From a bacterium (lineage in GTDB: Bacteria > Patescibacteriota > Saccharimonadia > Saccharimonadales > UBA4665): a DNA stretch of 48,271 bases. Numbering within the stretch: position 1 is the stretch's first letter; every line of letters begins with the position of its first letter. The notes beneath the pieces were generated by a model. It made no database searches and was not told the DNA's origin. It was given only the letters and a program-made list of their open reading frames with translations. The stretch covers positions 1-48,271 of the forward strand of contig JAJZAF010000006.1 in the NCBI GenBank assembly GCA_021799595.1. Reading direction: 5' to 3'. The position numbers and the translations under genes are program-made. Of the stretch, positions 40,442-48,271 are shown in pieces.

Positions 40442-42484
40442 ATGACTCCATCTCAACTTAATAACAAACAATCACGTTCTCAAAAGGACTCTCATCAGAG
40501 TCCAAAGACTAATGTAACGTCTCGTGGGCAAGCAGTCCGCGCACAGCGGCGTTCACAGGCAGATGCACAACGCATTGCTAACCAGTATGTCGCGGCCGAA
40601 CCTGCCAAGACGAGTGGTCCTCGCCAGGCAAACCGGATTGACGATCAGCCAAGACTTAAAATTATCGCTCTCGGCGGCATGGACGGTGGTGGATCAAAAA
40701 ATATGATCCTCTTGGAATACCAAGAAGACGCTATTATTTTAGACTGTGGTAATGATCTCGGCATCGATTTGCCGGGTATTAACTATGGCATTGCCGACAC
40801 TGCTTACCTAGAAGAAGTTAAGCCCAAATTAAAAGCCTATGTGATCACACATGGGCACCTTGATCATATCGGAGGCTTGCCACATATTGTGCCGCAATAT
40901 CCTGCTCCTATATACGGTAGTCGTTTTAGTATTGGACGTGTGGAAGAAATATTTGAGAATTTTGGCTTACCTATGCCGGAGGGTTTTGAGTTAAAAACCG
41001 TCACAATGAATGAAAATACTCACGAACGGCTGAAAATAGGAGTATTTTATGTCGAGTTGGTTCGGATTACTCACTCTATACCAGGCAGCACCTGCATTGT
41101 GGTCGATACCCCAGTTGGCCGCATTATTAATACCGGTGATTTTCGGTTTGATCCTAACCCACTTGACCACGAGCGGAGTGATATAGAACGCTTGACCGAG
41201 CTTGGCAAGGAAGGAGTGCTGGCCCTTCTCAGCGAGTCCACCACTACCGAACGGCCGGGCCGTACCCCGAGCGAATCGACCATCGAACAGAGTTTTATAG
41301 ATATTATGAATAATGCGCCGGGCCGCATTTTTGTTGGTTTGTTTTCGACAAACATGAATCGAGTCCAGATGATTATTAATGCAGCCGTGCATCACAATAA
41401 GAAAGTGGCCATGGACGGGCGGAGTATGGTTAGCACCTTAGAAATGGCTGTCCGGCATGGTTTTGTGCGTATTCCAAAAGGGACTTTCGTGCCAATTGCA
41501 TCAGTGAATACAATGAAGGACGATGAACTAGTAGTTGTGTGTACTGGCTCACAAGGAGAGCCGAGCTCAGCGCTGCAACGTATGAGTAATGGTGAGCATC
41601 GTCATGTCAAACTTAAAGAACAAGATACTGTCATTCTCTCCAGTACGCCAATACCATATTCTGGTAATGACGGCACTATCCGCATTATGGTTGACGATCT
41701 CTTCAAGAAAGGCGTTCACGTCTTTCGTCATGAGAGTCGGGAAATAGACGGCGTCGGCCCCTTACATGTATCAGGGCATGCATCAAGAGAAGAGTATGCA
41801 GAGATGATTACTATGATTAAGCCGAAGTTCTTTATCCCCATTTACGGTGACTTTACTGCCAAACGCTATCATATTGAACTGGCTATTGAGCAGGGCATAC
41901 CTCGTCGGAATACTGTCAATGCCGAAAATGGCCAAATTATTACTCTGACACCAGATACCATGGAAGTGATCGGGGAAGTGCCACATGGTACCATTTTAGT
42001 GGATCAGACCGGCGCAGTAGTGAGTAATGTCGTCATTAAGGATCGAGTGCTCTTAAGCGAAGAAGGGTTAGTTGCTATTGTGTTAACTATAGACAAGAAA
42101 ACAGGTTCGCTTTTGACGAGTCCGGACATTATTAGTCGTGGCTTCATTTACATGCGGGACAATGAAGAGATTATGAATGGGCTGCGGACAGAACTCAAAC
42201 GAGCGGTTGCCCAACGGTTTAAACGGGTTGACCTTGATCGGTTTAAGGCTGAACTAAAAGACCACGTGACGCATTACCTATTTGAACGGACACAGCGCAG
42301 CCCAATTATTATACCGGTGGTAAACATTATTCATGGTGGCGCCAAAGCGACAGGAGAGACAAAATCTATTGGCCAGGTTGAAATAAAATCACTCAAATCT
42401 CCAGAACAGATTGCTGCCGATCAGCAGAAACGTTTCCAGGAAATGAGAGCTCGGCTTCTTGTGCAAGATCCTCGTGTTGACTAA
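40442..42484 (+). CDS. rnj: Ribonuclease J
   Basis: 680-residue metallo-beta-lactamase/beta-CASP RNase with endo- and 5'-3' exonuclease roles in mRNA decay and rRNA maturation. The zinc motif is THGHLDHIGGLPHI (H137, H139, D141, H142). RITHSIPGSTCIVVDTPVG, NTGDFRFDPNP, beta-CASP GRIFVGLFSTNMNRVQMI, CTGSQGEPSSALQRM and the late HVSGHASREEYAEMI match. The first 70 residues are a polar, basic extension (QSRSQKDSHQ, AVRAQRRSQADAQR), possibly RNA-binding. AAAGGA lies 6-11 nt before the ATG. The window has no RNase E; J, PNPase and Orn form a complete decay set. Confidence 0.95.
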   Translation: MTPSQLNNKQSRSQKDSHQSPKTNVTSRGQAVRAQRRSQADAQRIANQYVAAEPAKTSGPRQANRIDDQPRLKIIALGGMDGGGSKNMILLEYQEDAIILDCGNDLGIDLPGINYGIADTAYLEEVKPKLKAYVITHGHLDHIGGLPHIVPQYPAPIYGSRFSIGRVEEIFENFGLPMPEGFELKTVTMNENTHERLKIGVFYVELVRITHSIPGSTCIVVDTPVGRIINTGDFRFDPNPLDHERSDIERLTELGKEGVLALLSESTTTERPGRTPSESTIEQSFIDIMNNAPGRIFVGLFSTNMNRVQMIINAAVHHNKKVAMDGRSMVSTLEMAVRHGFVRIPKGTFVPIASVNTMKDDELVVVCTGSQGEPSSALQRMSNGEHRHVKLKEQDTVILSSTPIPYSGNDGTIRIMVDDLFKKGVHVFRHESREIDGVGPLHVSGHASREEYAEMITMIKPKFFIPIYGDFTAKRYHIELAIEQGIPRRNTVNAENGQIITLTPDTMEVIGEVPHGTILVDQTGAVVSNVVIKDRVLLSEEGLVAIVLTIDKKTGSLLTSPDIISRGFIYMRDNEEIMNGLRTELKRAVAQRFKRVDLDRFKAELKDHVTHYLFERTQRSPIIIPVVNIIHGGAKATGETKSIGQVEIKSLKSPEQIAADQQKRFQEMRARLLVQDPRVD

Positions 42485-42502
42485 ACAGCCCGAACTATAA
42501 AG

Positions 42503-42531
42503 TTGCACTTTGTGGTATTTTATGCTACAAT
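42503..42531 (+). promoter_or_regulatory. Extended -10 promoter upstream of ftsK
   Basis: TTGCAC (42503-42508), a 17-bp spacer and TACAAT (42526-42531) preceded by TGC. An ATG at 42537, 5 nt after the -10, opens a 12-codon frame that stops at 42575. A second TACAAT lies at 42568-42573, 20 nt before the ftsK ATG. Confidence 0.55.
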
Positions 42532-42593
42532 TCTGTATGGAGGGTCGTCTTCCTGCTGTAAAATTGATACAATAACTCTAGACAATTTCAACT

Positions 42594-44792
42594 ATGGCTC
42601 AGAAGAAAAAATCGAAAAGAACTAAAATAATTCCAAAATCTGCCGAGCATTCACTTTTTTGGGCAACAGCTGGCGCTGTCATGTTAATATTGGCGGCCTT
42701 TCTTATTCTTATTGGGAGTTTCGGAACGGGCGGAAAGGCTCCGGTCGATCTGTTTGAAGCCGTCTATTGGTTTCTCGGCTGGGCAGCTTATATAACACCA
42801 GTTGCACTTGTATATTGGGGTGTCTATAAGTTTATGCGTGATGATCGTCGCATTCCACTTATGCAACTTAGCAGCATGACCGCTCTTCTCATTTTTTTAA
42901 GTAGCTGGTTCACTACTTTGTTCGCTCATAAAAATATAAGTGGTGTGTGGATTGGCGGTCATGGCGGCAAGGTTGGACAGATTGTAGGCAGTATTGTGCT
43001 TACCGTTATTGACAAAATCCCCGCTTCAATCCTGCTTTTTGTATTTGCTCTCTTGTCTCTATTTCTCGCCTTCGGTATTGATCCGAAAGCCATATTAAAA
43101 CTAGCTACACTTTTCAAGCGACCAGAGAGAGAAGCCGATGAGCTAGCTGCACTGAAACAAAAAGCCGACCAAGCTAATTTTAAACTGAATGAAGGTGTCC
43201 CGGTGGTGCACCATATCTCAGGCGAACAATCTGCCCGTCTGAGTACGTTGAAAAACACAGCCCAAAAACTAACAGGTGACGAGAATCATGAGGCACTCAC
43301 AACAACTAGTGACCCAGATTGGCAATTTCCAAGTATTGATTTGCTTAATCAGAAGCAAGATAAAGCCGATGCCGGTGATGTTAATGCCAATGCTCAGATC
43401 ATTCACGATACTTTTGAGAACTTTAATATAGAGGTTACCATGGAGGGCGCCAACATTGGGCCCAGGGTGACTCAGTACACGTTGAAGCCACCGACCGGCG
43501 TAAAACTTACTAAAATAACGGCACTGGAAAATAATCTAGCACTTGATCTAGCAGCACACTCTATTCGTATGGAAGCGCCTATTCCCGGTAAGCGAGCAGT
43601 TGGTATTGAAGTGCCGAATGTAAGAGCAGCTACCGTACGAACCAGTTCTATATTGCTGTCACCACAGTGGCAAGAGACGCAGAGTCCGTTGGCTATCGCT
43701 ATTGGTAAAGATATTGCCGGAGCTGCTATAGTCTCAGATCTTGACATTATGCCACACTTACTCGTAGCCGGTCAGACTGGATCTGGTAAGTCAGTTATGA
43801 TTAATACTATACTGACCAGCTTGCTTTACCGAAACTCGCCAGCAGACTTGAAACTTATTCTTGTTGATCCGAAGCAGGTGGAACTCAAACCTTATGACGA
43901 AATTCCGCATCTATTAACTCCAGTTATTACCGAACCAGAAAAATGCATCAGCGCTCTTAAATGGGCCGTAGCGGAAATGGAACGACGCTATCGAGCCCTT
44001 GCAGAGGTAAGAAAGCGCAACATTGGTGAATATAACGATCTCAAGAAAGAAGAAGGCATGCCGTACATTGTCATTGTTATTGATGAGTTGGCCGATCTTA
44101 TGATGATGGCCGCCCGTGATGTCGAAGCGCTGATTGTGCGTATTGCTCAAAAGGCTCGAGCAGTTGGCATCCATCTCGTACTGGCTACTCAGCGACCATC
44201 AGTTGACGTTATTACTGGTCTTATTAAGGCTAATATTCCAGCCCGTATTGCATTCACGACTGCTTCTCAAGTCGACTCACGTACTATTATCGATCAGATT
44301 GGAGCAGAGAAACTGTTAGGCCAGGGAGACATGTTATTCACGACGGCAGATATGCCTAAGCCAAAACGTATTCAGGGAGCATTAATTAGCGAGCAAGAAA
44401 CAACTCGGGTCACTGACTTTATTCGCATGCAACGGCCACCACAGTATGATGAGGAGGTGGTATCGCAGCCTGTGCAGCTAAATGGCAAGGGTGGTGTGAT
44501 ATCAGATTTTGGTGGCCAAGAGGCAGATGATGAAATGTGGCGAGATGCAGTCAGAGTAGTAATAGAAAACCGCAAAGCCAGTACGAGCTTATTGCAACGC
44601 AGATTAAGAATAGGATACGGTCGTGCTGCTCGATTGATTGAAACAATGGAAGAACAGGGTATCGTTGGCCAAGCTGACGGCTCAAGGCCTCGAGAGGTAT
44701 TGGTGCATTCGCTCGATGATGTGTTCGGTGGAGGTGCTGATACAGCAATAGAGAGTGACTACGGGACCGAGACATCTTTAGAAGAAGTCTAA
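42594..44792 (+). CDS. ftsK: DNA translocase FtsK/SpoIIIE
   Basis: 732-residue septal DNA pump that clears chromosome ends during division. A basic N-terminus (KKKSKRTKIIPK) precedes four to five transmembrane helices (about 22-41, 55-78, 92-110, 125-161). A short linker leads to the alpha domain with EVTMEGANIGPRVTQYTLKP, the motor with Walker A LLVAGQTGSGKSVMINTIL (near residue 393), VDPKQVELKPYDEIPHLLTPV and Walker B VIVIDELADLMMMA, then QRPSVDVITGLIKANIPARIAF. The C-terminal winged-helix gamma domain (STSLLQRRLRIGYGRAARLI) reads KOPS-type sites. The linker is short compared with E. coli FtsK. Confidence 0.96.
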   Translation: MAQKKKSKRTKIIPKSAEHSLFWATAGAVMLILAAFLILIGSFGTGGKAPVDLFEAVYWFLGWAAYITPVALVYWGVYKFMRDDRRIPLMQLSSMTALLIFLSSWFTTLFAHKNISGVWIGGHGGKVGQIVGSIVLTVIDKIPASILLFVFALLSLFLAFGIDPKAILKLATLFKRPEREADELAALKQKADQANFKLNEGVPVVHHISGEQSARLSTLKNTAQKLTGDENHEALTTTSDPDWQFPSIDLLNQKQDKADAGDVNANAQIIHDTFENFNIEVTMEGANIGPRVTQYTLKPPTGVKLTKITALENNLALDLAAHSIRMEAPIPGKRAVGIEVPNVRAATVRTSSILLSPQWQETQSPLAIAIGKDIAGAAIVSDLDIMPHLLVAGQTGSGKSVMINTILTSLLYRNSPADLKLILVDPKQVELKPYDEIPHLLTPVITEPEKCISALKWAVAEMERRYRALAEVRKRNIGEYNDLKKEEGMPYIVIVIDELADLMMMAARDVEALIVRIAQKARAVGIHLVLATQRPSVDVITGLIKANIPARIAFTTASQVDSRTIIDQIGAEKLLGQGDMLFTTADMPKPKRIQGALISEQETTRVTDFIRMQRPPQYDEEVVSQPVQLNGKGGVISDFGGQEADDEMWRDAVRVVIENRKASTSLLQRRLRIGYGRAARLIETMEEQGIVGQADGSRPREVLVHSLDDVFGGGADTAIESDYGTETSLEEV

Positions 44793-44818
44793 AGGCATCT
44801 TTTCAATCTTGAGATTTC

Positions 44819-44843
44819 GATAATATTAAAATATTATTTTTTA
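44819..44843 (+). terminator. Possible AT-rich terminator after ftsK
   Basis: TAATATT (44821-44827) and AATATTA (44830-44836) form a stem with a 2-nt centre, followed by TTTTTT. The stem is all A/T and therefore weak, so this is tentative. Confidence 0.35.
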
Positions 44844-44854
44844 TCCAAGAGGTC

Positions 44855-44883
44855 TTGTTCAACACTTCTCTTTCAGGTATACT
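44855..44883 (+). promoter_or_regulatory. rpsF-ssb-rpsR promoter and leader
   Basis: TTGTTC (44855-44860), a 17-bp spacer and TATACT (44878-44883). The leader of about 70 nt to rpsF contains AGC-TTCG-GCT, a small tetraloop hairpin (44899-44908). I looked for the S6:S18 binding motif with its CCG bulge and did not find CCG in the leader. Confidence 0.55.
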
Positions 44884-44959
44884 TTACATGTCAATAAGCT
44901 TCGGCTCACGACCTCTAAAGTGTGCGTGGGCTTTAACCATCAAGAAGGAGTCTAGATAC

Positions 44960-45343
44960 ATGTATCAGTATGAGATAGCAATACTCTATCATCCGGATTT
45001 GGAGGTGGATATTACCAAAGCCGAAGCTCGAGTAAAAAAAATAATTGATGAAAACGACGGAAAAATAACCACTACAGATAATTGGGGTAAACGCAAGCTG
45101 GCTTACCCCATAAAACACAGCGAATATGCGGTGTATGTCTTCTATGTAGTACAATTGCCACCACAAAATGTAGCAAGAATAGAAAGAGCACTGAACATTA
45201 CTGATGAGGTACTGCGTTTTCTTATTACTCGTCCTGACCTTAAAGCCGCTGCCAAGTCTGAGGCAGAAAAAGCCAAGAAAGCCAAACAAGCGGCTCAACG
45301 GGATGATAGTGAAGACAAAGAGAAGGGTGATGATGAAGATTAA
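44960..45343 (+). CDS. rpsF: 30S ribosomal protein S6
   Basis: 127-residue S6, pairing with S18 on the platform of the small subunit. YQYEIAILYHPDLEVDITKAE, DNWGKRKLAYPIKHSEYAVYVFYVV and LNITDEVLRFLITR are the family core. A Lys/Ala then acidic tail follows (KSEAEKAKKAKQAAQRDDSED). The frame opens far upstream, but AAGGAG at 44945-44950, about 9 nt before the ATG at 44960, sets the start. First gene of rpsF-ssb-rpsR. Confidence 0.94.
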   Translation: MYQYEIAILYHPDLEVDITKAEARVKKIIDENDGKITTTDNWGKRKLAYPIKHSEYAVYVFYVVQLPPQNVARIERALNITDEVLRFLITRPDLKAAAKSEAEKAKKAKQAAQRDDSEDKEKGDDED

Positions 45344-45437
45344 AATATTATTAATTTCATGGGCACTCTTTGATTTATTTCTTGACGGGCATTGTGTTAA
45401 CGGCGTAGGGTCAAGGTAGATAAAGGAGGGAAGATAT

Positions 45438-45917
45438 ATGGCTAGAAGTCTTAATCAAGTAATATTGATGGGTAACTTAACCCGTGATCCGGAGTTGCGC
45501 CAAACTCCAACTGGACAGAACGTGACGAGTTTTAGTTTAGCGTTGAATCGTAGCTATAAAGATGCTAGTGGCGAATGGCAGGAAGCAACGGATTACGTGG
45601 ATATTGTCTGTTGGGCTACTCTTGCAGAACGAGTTGCACAGTATCTGACTAAGGGTCGTCGTTGTCTAGTCCAAGGTCGTTTACAGTCGCGTTCATGGGA
45701 GCAGGATGGTCAGAAACGATCAAAAGTCGAAGTGCTCGCAAACGATGTTACATTCTTGGATAACCGAATTGGCGATGTCGATAGCATTGTTTCAACTAGT
45801 GAAGATACTGTAACAGCTGAAACAAAGCCGAAGTCTAGTAAAAAAACTAAGAAAGATGATATCGTGATTGAAGATATCAGTGATGAACCCATCAATCTTG
45901 ACGATATACCATTTTAA
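45438..45917 (+). CDS. ssb: Single-stranded DNA-binding protein
   Basis: 159 residues. OB fold with SLNQVILMGNLTRDPELRQTPTGQNVTSFSLALNRSY, ATDYVDIVCWATLAERVAQYLTKGRR and LVQGRLQSRSWEQDGQKRSKVEVLANDVTFL. A short linker leads to the acidic tip EPINLDDIPF, through which SSB recruits repair and replication partners, so the interaction tail is intact. AAAGGAGGG lies just before the ATG. It sits between S6 and S18, the normal order. Confidence 0.97.
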   Translation: MARSLNQVILMGNLTRDPELRQTPTGQNVTSFSLALNRSYKDASGEWQEATDYVDIVCWATLAERVAQYLTKGRRCLVQGRLQSRSWEQDGQKRSKVEVLANDVTFLDNRIGDVDSIVSTSEDTVTAETKPKSSKKTKKDDIVIEDISDEPINLDDIPF

Positions 45918-45928
45918 GGAAGGGAAAT

Positions 45929-46132
45929 ATGGCAAAGATTTTTAAATCTCGAACAGATGTCGCTTACTTTGATTACAAAGACGTTAAAACGCTGCAACGC
46001 TACGTCAATTCTTATGGGCAAATAGAGAGTCGAAAAAAAACTGGATTGACCGAAAGCCAACAAAGACATTTGGCTCGGGCAATCAAGCAGGCTCGTCATA
46101 TTGCTCTGTTGCCCTTCATAGCAAGTAATTAA
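45929..46132 (+). CDS. rpsR: 30S ribosomal protein S18
   Basis: 67-residue S18. FDYKDVKTLQRYVNSYGQI and TGLTESQQRHLARAIKQARHIALLPF are the conserved core. The protein is shorter than the usual 75-80 because the N-terminal extension is trimmed. GGAAGGGAA, 4-12 nt before the ATG, is the ribosome binding site. Last gene of the rpsF-ssb-rpsR unit. Confidence 0.95.
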   Translation: MAKIFKSRTDVAYFDYKDVKTLQRYVNSYGQIESRKKTGLTESQQRHLARAIKQARHIALLPFIASN

Positions 46133-46158
46133 AGCTGCCTTTCTAGGATTTTGACTAT

Positions 46159-46731
46159 ATGTCGTCGTTAAGCATTACTGAGCTAAAGAAAGGCACTCTT
46201 TTCCAGTGGGAAGGAAAACCGTTTCGGGTGGTTGCATATAATCAAAAAGTCATTGGTCGCGGTGGCTCGATAGTGAATGTGCGCATCAAGAGCTTAATTG
46301 ACGGTAAGGTGTTAGAAAAAACATTCAAGGGCAGTGACCAGCTTGATAGGGCAGATGTGATAACCCAGAACGTACAGTATCTTTACCGGGACGACAAAGC
46401 TCTTTTTTTTATGAACGAAACAAACTTTGAACAATTTAAGGTGCCTGTAGATATTGCTCATGATGCGGCCAGCTACTTAAAGGAGGGCGATCAACTGCAG
46501 CTGCAGCTCTTTAATGGTCAGCCGATTAATGTAGAGCTACCGAAGAACGTACCCCTCAAAGTGACTTACACCGAGACTGCCGTAAAGGGTGATACCAGTT
46601 CGTCGATTACAAAAAATGCCACTCTAGAAACGGGAGTTACTATTAAGGTGCCGGCTTTTGTTAAGCGAGGTGATGTGGTGTCAGTTGATACCTCAACCGG
46701 GGCCTATCGTGAACGGGTCAAGACTGGATAA
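46159..46731 (+). CDS. efp: Translation elongation factor P
   Basis: 190-residue EF-P that relieves ribosome stalling at polyproline. Domain I starts SITELKKGTLFQWEGKPFRVV, with the acceptor loop KVIGRGGSIVNVRIKSL. Domains II-III include ERTF-like LEKTFKGSDQLDRADV, YLYRDDKALFFMNETNFEQF and the C-terminal GVTIKVPAFVKRGDVVSVDTSTGAYRERV. The loop tip is Arg34, not Lys, so lysylation by EpmA is excluded. Arg-type EF-P is rhamnosylated by EarP in some bacteria; no earP is in the window. The window also encodes a very Pro-rich protein (34609-36231) that could need EF-P. Confidence 0.95.
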   Translation: MSSLSITELKKGTLFQWEGKPFRVVAYNQKVIGRGGSIVNVRIKSLIDGKVLEKTFKGSDQLDRADVITQNVQYLYRDDKALFFMNETNFEQFKVPVDIAHDAASYLKEGDQLQLQLFNGQPINVELPKNVPLKVTYTETAVKGDTSSSITKNATLETGVTIKVPAFVKRGDVVSVDTSTGAYRERVKTG

Positions 46732-46741
46732 AGCGACCATA

Positions 46742-47476
46742 ATGGACCGGATTCGGCTTGATCAAGCACTGGTGAATAAGAAACTTGTCCGCACACGCAG
46801 CCAAGCCGAGGGCTACATAAAGCTAGGAACTGTGATGGTCAATGATCACATAGTCAGTAAACCTGGTCGATTAATTTGGCCGCAAGATATTATTCAGCTT
46901 ACTATTACTGAACATTACGTTAGCCGCGGTGCACTGAAACTTGATTCTGTCACTGATCGCTTAAAGCTCGATTTTCATAACAAAGTTGTGTTAGACGTTG
47001 GTAGTAGCACTGGTGGTTTTAGTGAATACAGTTTGCGCCATGGTGCTAAAAAAGTCATTGCTATAGATGTCGGTAAAGATCAACTGCATGCTAGTTTGCG
47101 AGATCATCCGCGCATTGAATTACATGAGAAAACAGACATTCGAAAAATTAGCCAGTTATCCGAACTAGTTGACCTGGTCCTAGTTGACGTGTCCTTTATA
47201 AGTGTTCGACCCATTTTATCTCATATCTCTAAGCTTGTTCAGCCTAAGACAATCGTCATAGCCATGGTAAAACCACAGTTTGAGGTCAAAAGCGATCTCA
47301 AACACAAAGGCGTAGTTAAAAACGACAGCTTGCGAAGGGATATTTTACACAAGTTTGAAATATGGGCCCAGTCTTATGGCTGGTTTATTGAAGCAAAAGC
47401 TGATTCAACTGTTGTTGGCGCAAAAGGAAACCAGGAAAGATTTTATCGCCTGAAGCGTGACCCCAAACGTATCTAG
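46742..47476 (+). CDS. tlyA: TlyA family rRNA 2'-O-methyltransferase
   Basis: 244 residues. An N-terminal S4 RNA-binding domain (RIRLDQALVNKKLVRTRSQAEGYIKLGTVMVND, residues 3-60) is followed by an FtsJ-like methyltransferase (VVLDVGSSTGGFSEYSLRHGA, AIDVGKDQLH, LVLVDVSFISVRPIL, IAMVKPQFE). TlyA methylates cytidines in 16S and/or 23S rRNA using S-adenosylmethionine. The frame starts upstream within efp; the ATG at 46742, 10 bp after efp, gives the usual N-terminus MDRIRLDQALV. Often annotated as hemolysin A, but methyltransferase is the supported role. Confidence 0.93.
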   Translation: MDRIRLDQALVNKKLVRTRSQAEGYIKLGTVMVNDHIVSKPGRLIWPQDIIQLTITEHYVSRGALKLDSVTDRLKLDFHNKVVLDVGSSTGGFSEYSLRHGAKKVIAIDVGKDQLHASLRDHPRIELHEKTDIRKISQLSELVDLVLVDVSFISVRPILSHISKLVQPKTIVIAMVKPQFEVKSDLKHKGVVKNDSLRRDILHKFEIWAQSYGWFIEAKADSTVVGAKGNQERFYRLKRDPKRI

Positions 47477-48126
47477 GCGAGGTGCTTGTTAAGAAGTTCT
47501 ATATCTTTAAGGAGCGTGTATGATTGTTTATTCTCTAATAAACCTTTCCGCTCTAATGCAGAGATTTCACGACTCGTGGTTTCCCGAGTAGCATTAACTG
47601 AACTGGCAATGTCTTGGTGGCGCAGTGGTACTTCGATTAGAATGCCATCTTCTGTTTCCTTACCAAAACGTCGGCTCATCCCCAATAGAAAAGAGATAAT
47701 GCGCTCTCGAACAGTCCGGTATTCTAGCGTTAAAATGCGCTCCCCATGGAGCCGATACATCTCCATTGTCATATCTAGTAATGGCACTAACGCATCAGAA
47801 CTGCTCTTAATGAAATTCAGAAACATTTCACGGTTAACCTTGTATGTAGTGGTGGGAGCCAATGCCTGGTATATGATGTGGTGCTCTTTGCCGGTCACTG
47901 CCCATATGAGAGGAAAAATCTCGTCTTGTTTGCGGATAATAAGAAGATTTTCTTCATTATACTTGGTTATATCGTAAGCTTTAACGAGACCTTGAAATAC
48001 ATAGAAGACGCCATGTGGCGAGTCTCCAGGACGAATAATGAAGTCATTTTTCTTAAATGTTTGTTTTGATCCATGCACCCTGAAGAAGTCCACCAGTTCA
48101 GCTGTCTGCTTCAGCGTGGCCAGCAT
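47473..48126 (-). CDS. Crp/Fnr family transcriptional regulator
   Basis: 217 residues from the ATG at 48126 (a GTG at 48186 would add 20). The cyclic-nucleotide-binding-like beta barrel covers about 20-110 (FKKNDFIIRPGDSPHGVFYVFQGLVKAY), then a long dimer helix (MYRLHGERILTLEYRTVRERIISFLL). A Crp-type helix-turn-helix follows: LRHQDIASSVNATRETTSREISALERKGLL. Neither the Fnr cysteines nor the RxS motif for cAMP is seen, so the signal is unknown. A minus-strand CATAAT (48133-48138) lies 6 nt before the ATG at 48126, supporting the shorter form. Its stop overlaps the tlyA stop. Confidence 0.88.
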   Translation of the reverse strand: MLATLKQTAELVDFFRVHGSKQTFKKNDFIIRPGDSPHGVFYVFQGLVKAYDITKYNEENLLIIRKQDEIFPLIWAVTGKEHHIIYQALAPTTTYKVNREMFLNFIKSSSDALVPLLDMTMEMYRLHGERILTLEYRTVRERIISFLLGMSRRFGKETEDGILIEVPLRHQDIASSVNATRETTSREISALERKGLLENKQSYTLLKDIELLNKHLA

Positions 48127-48229
48127 ATCCTTATTATGATAGATATAGAAACTGATGTCAATTTGTTGTGGAGTAAGTGCTCCCACCCTCTTGTGTTAAA
48201 CTAGCACCAGTACACTTAAAACAAACAAC

Positions 48230-48271
48230 ATGCCCAAAAAGTTATCTCCTGCTACCATCAAAAAACGTATG
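48230..48271 (+). CDS. Start of a gene cut by the window edge
   Basis: An ATG at 48230 opens 14 codons (MPKKLSPATIKKRM) with no stop before the window ends. TACACT at 48211-48216 could be its -10. It diverges from the Crp/Fnr gene. Too short to identify. Confidence 0.4.
   Translation, partial: MPKKLSPATIKKRM

Noticed and set aside
40991-41395. 134-codon minus-strand frame inside the RNase J gene
   Set aside because: No recognisable protein pattern and fully antisense to conserved RNase J motifs.
44884-44959. S6:S18-binding leader motif before rpsF
   Set aside because: The leader has a small UUCG hairpin, but the characteristic CCG bulge is absent.
1-48271. Alternative genetic code with UGA as glycine
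   Set aside because: UGA ends several genes at family-normal lengths (argB, argD, argC) and overlaps the next ATG, so it acts as a stop.
1-48271. tRNA, rRNA, CRISPR array or complete mobile element
   Set aside because: Gaps between genes are all under about 190 bp, and reading them showed no cloverleaf, spaced repeats or paired insertion-sequence ends.

Overview
The window is a compact, gene-dense bacterial chromosome segment. No prophage, CRISPR array, rRNA or tRNA gene was found. UGA is used as a normal stop (for example at the argB, argD and argC ends), so the standard bacterial code applies and not the code-25 system of Gracilibacteria/Absconditabacteria. The protein set fits a Patescibacteria/CPR genome, most likely Candidatus Saccharibacteria (TM7). 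It combines core genes with several lineage-type small membrane and low-complexity proteins, a DHH-like protein with a proline-rich tail, RNase J, a zinc-less DnaG and a cluster-less family-4-type uracil-DNA glycosylase. The taxonomic call is inference from remembered family features and was not tested by a search.

Layout. 1-250: the edge of a probable IS4-like transposase reading off the window, with a frame problem in an A7 tract. 256-8063: membrane protein, HIT protein, a 57-residue membrane protein, an HTH-HAD fusion, valS, tsaD and a MurE-type ligase. 8060-10104: groES-groEL behind a promoter that overlaps a CIRCE operator. 10109-12920: lineage-type hypothetical, phosphoglucose/phosphomannose isomerase, and a DUF1361 membrane protein fused to a GGCT-like domain. 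13081-17739: argB-argD-argC-argS, each junction an ATGA overlap. 17752-20063: msrB, HxlR regulator, FMN reductase, oligoribonuclease, MmcQ/YjbR protein. 21220-28014: dnaG-rpoD-kinase-MTHFS and polA. 28009-34460: small unknowns, HAD hydrolase, DUF721-like protein, mutM, an OtsA-OtsB fusion, holA, rpsT. 34609-42484: dead-DHH/proline-rich protein, truB-rpsO-pnp, small membrane protein, UDG, RNase J. 42594-47476: ftsK, rpsF-ssb-rpsR, efp, tlyA. 47473-48186: a Crp/Fnr-type regulator, then the first codons of one more gene.

How the genes work together. Replication and repair are heavily represented (dnaG, polA, holA, ssb, mutM, udg, ftsK), as are translation and RNA turnover (valS, argS, tsaD, truB, efp, tlyA, S6, S15, S18, S20, pnp, rnj, orn). 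Metabolism is sparse: three consecutive arginine-pathway steps, trehalose synthesis from sugar phosphates, hexose-phosphate isomerisation, folate salvage and redox repair.

Most notable observations: (a) many lead genes have a -10 hexamer 6-8 nt before the start codon, which predicts leaderless mRNAs and fixes several start sites, while genes inside operons carry Shine-Dalgarno sequences; (b) an orphan central arginine pathway is coupled to arginyl-tRNA synthetase; (c) DnaG has lost all four zinc ligands and the UDG all four Fe-S cysteines; (d) two uncommon fusions occur (DUF1361-GGCT-like and HTH-HAD); (e) the pnp leader can form a long hairpin; (f) there is a clean promoter/operator between hxlR and the FMN reductase. 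No gap between genes exceeds about 190 bases.
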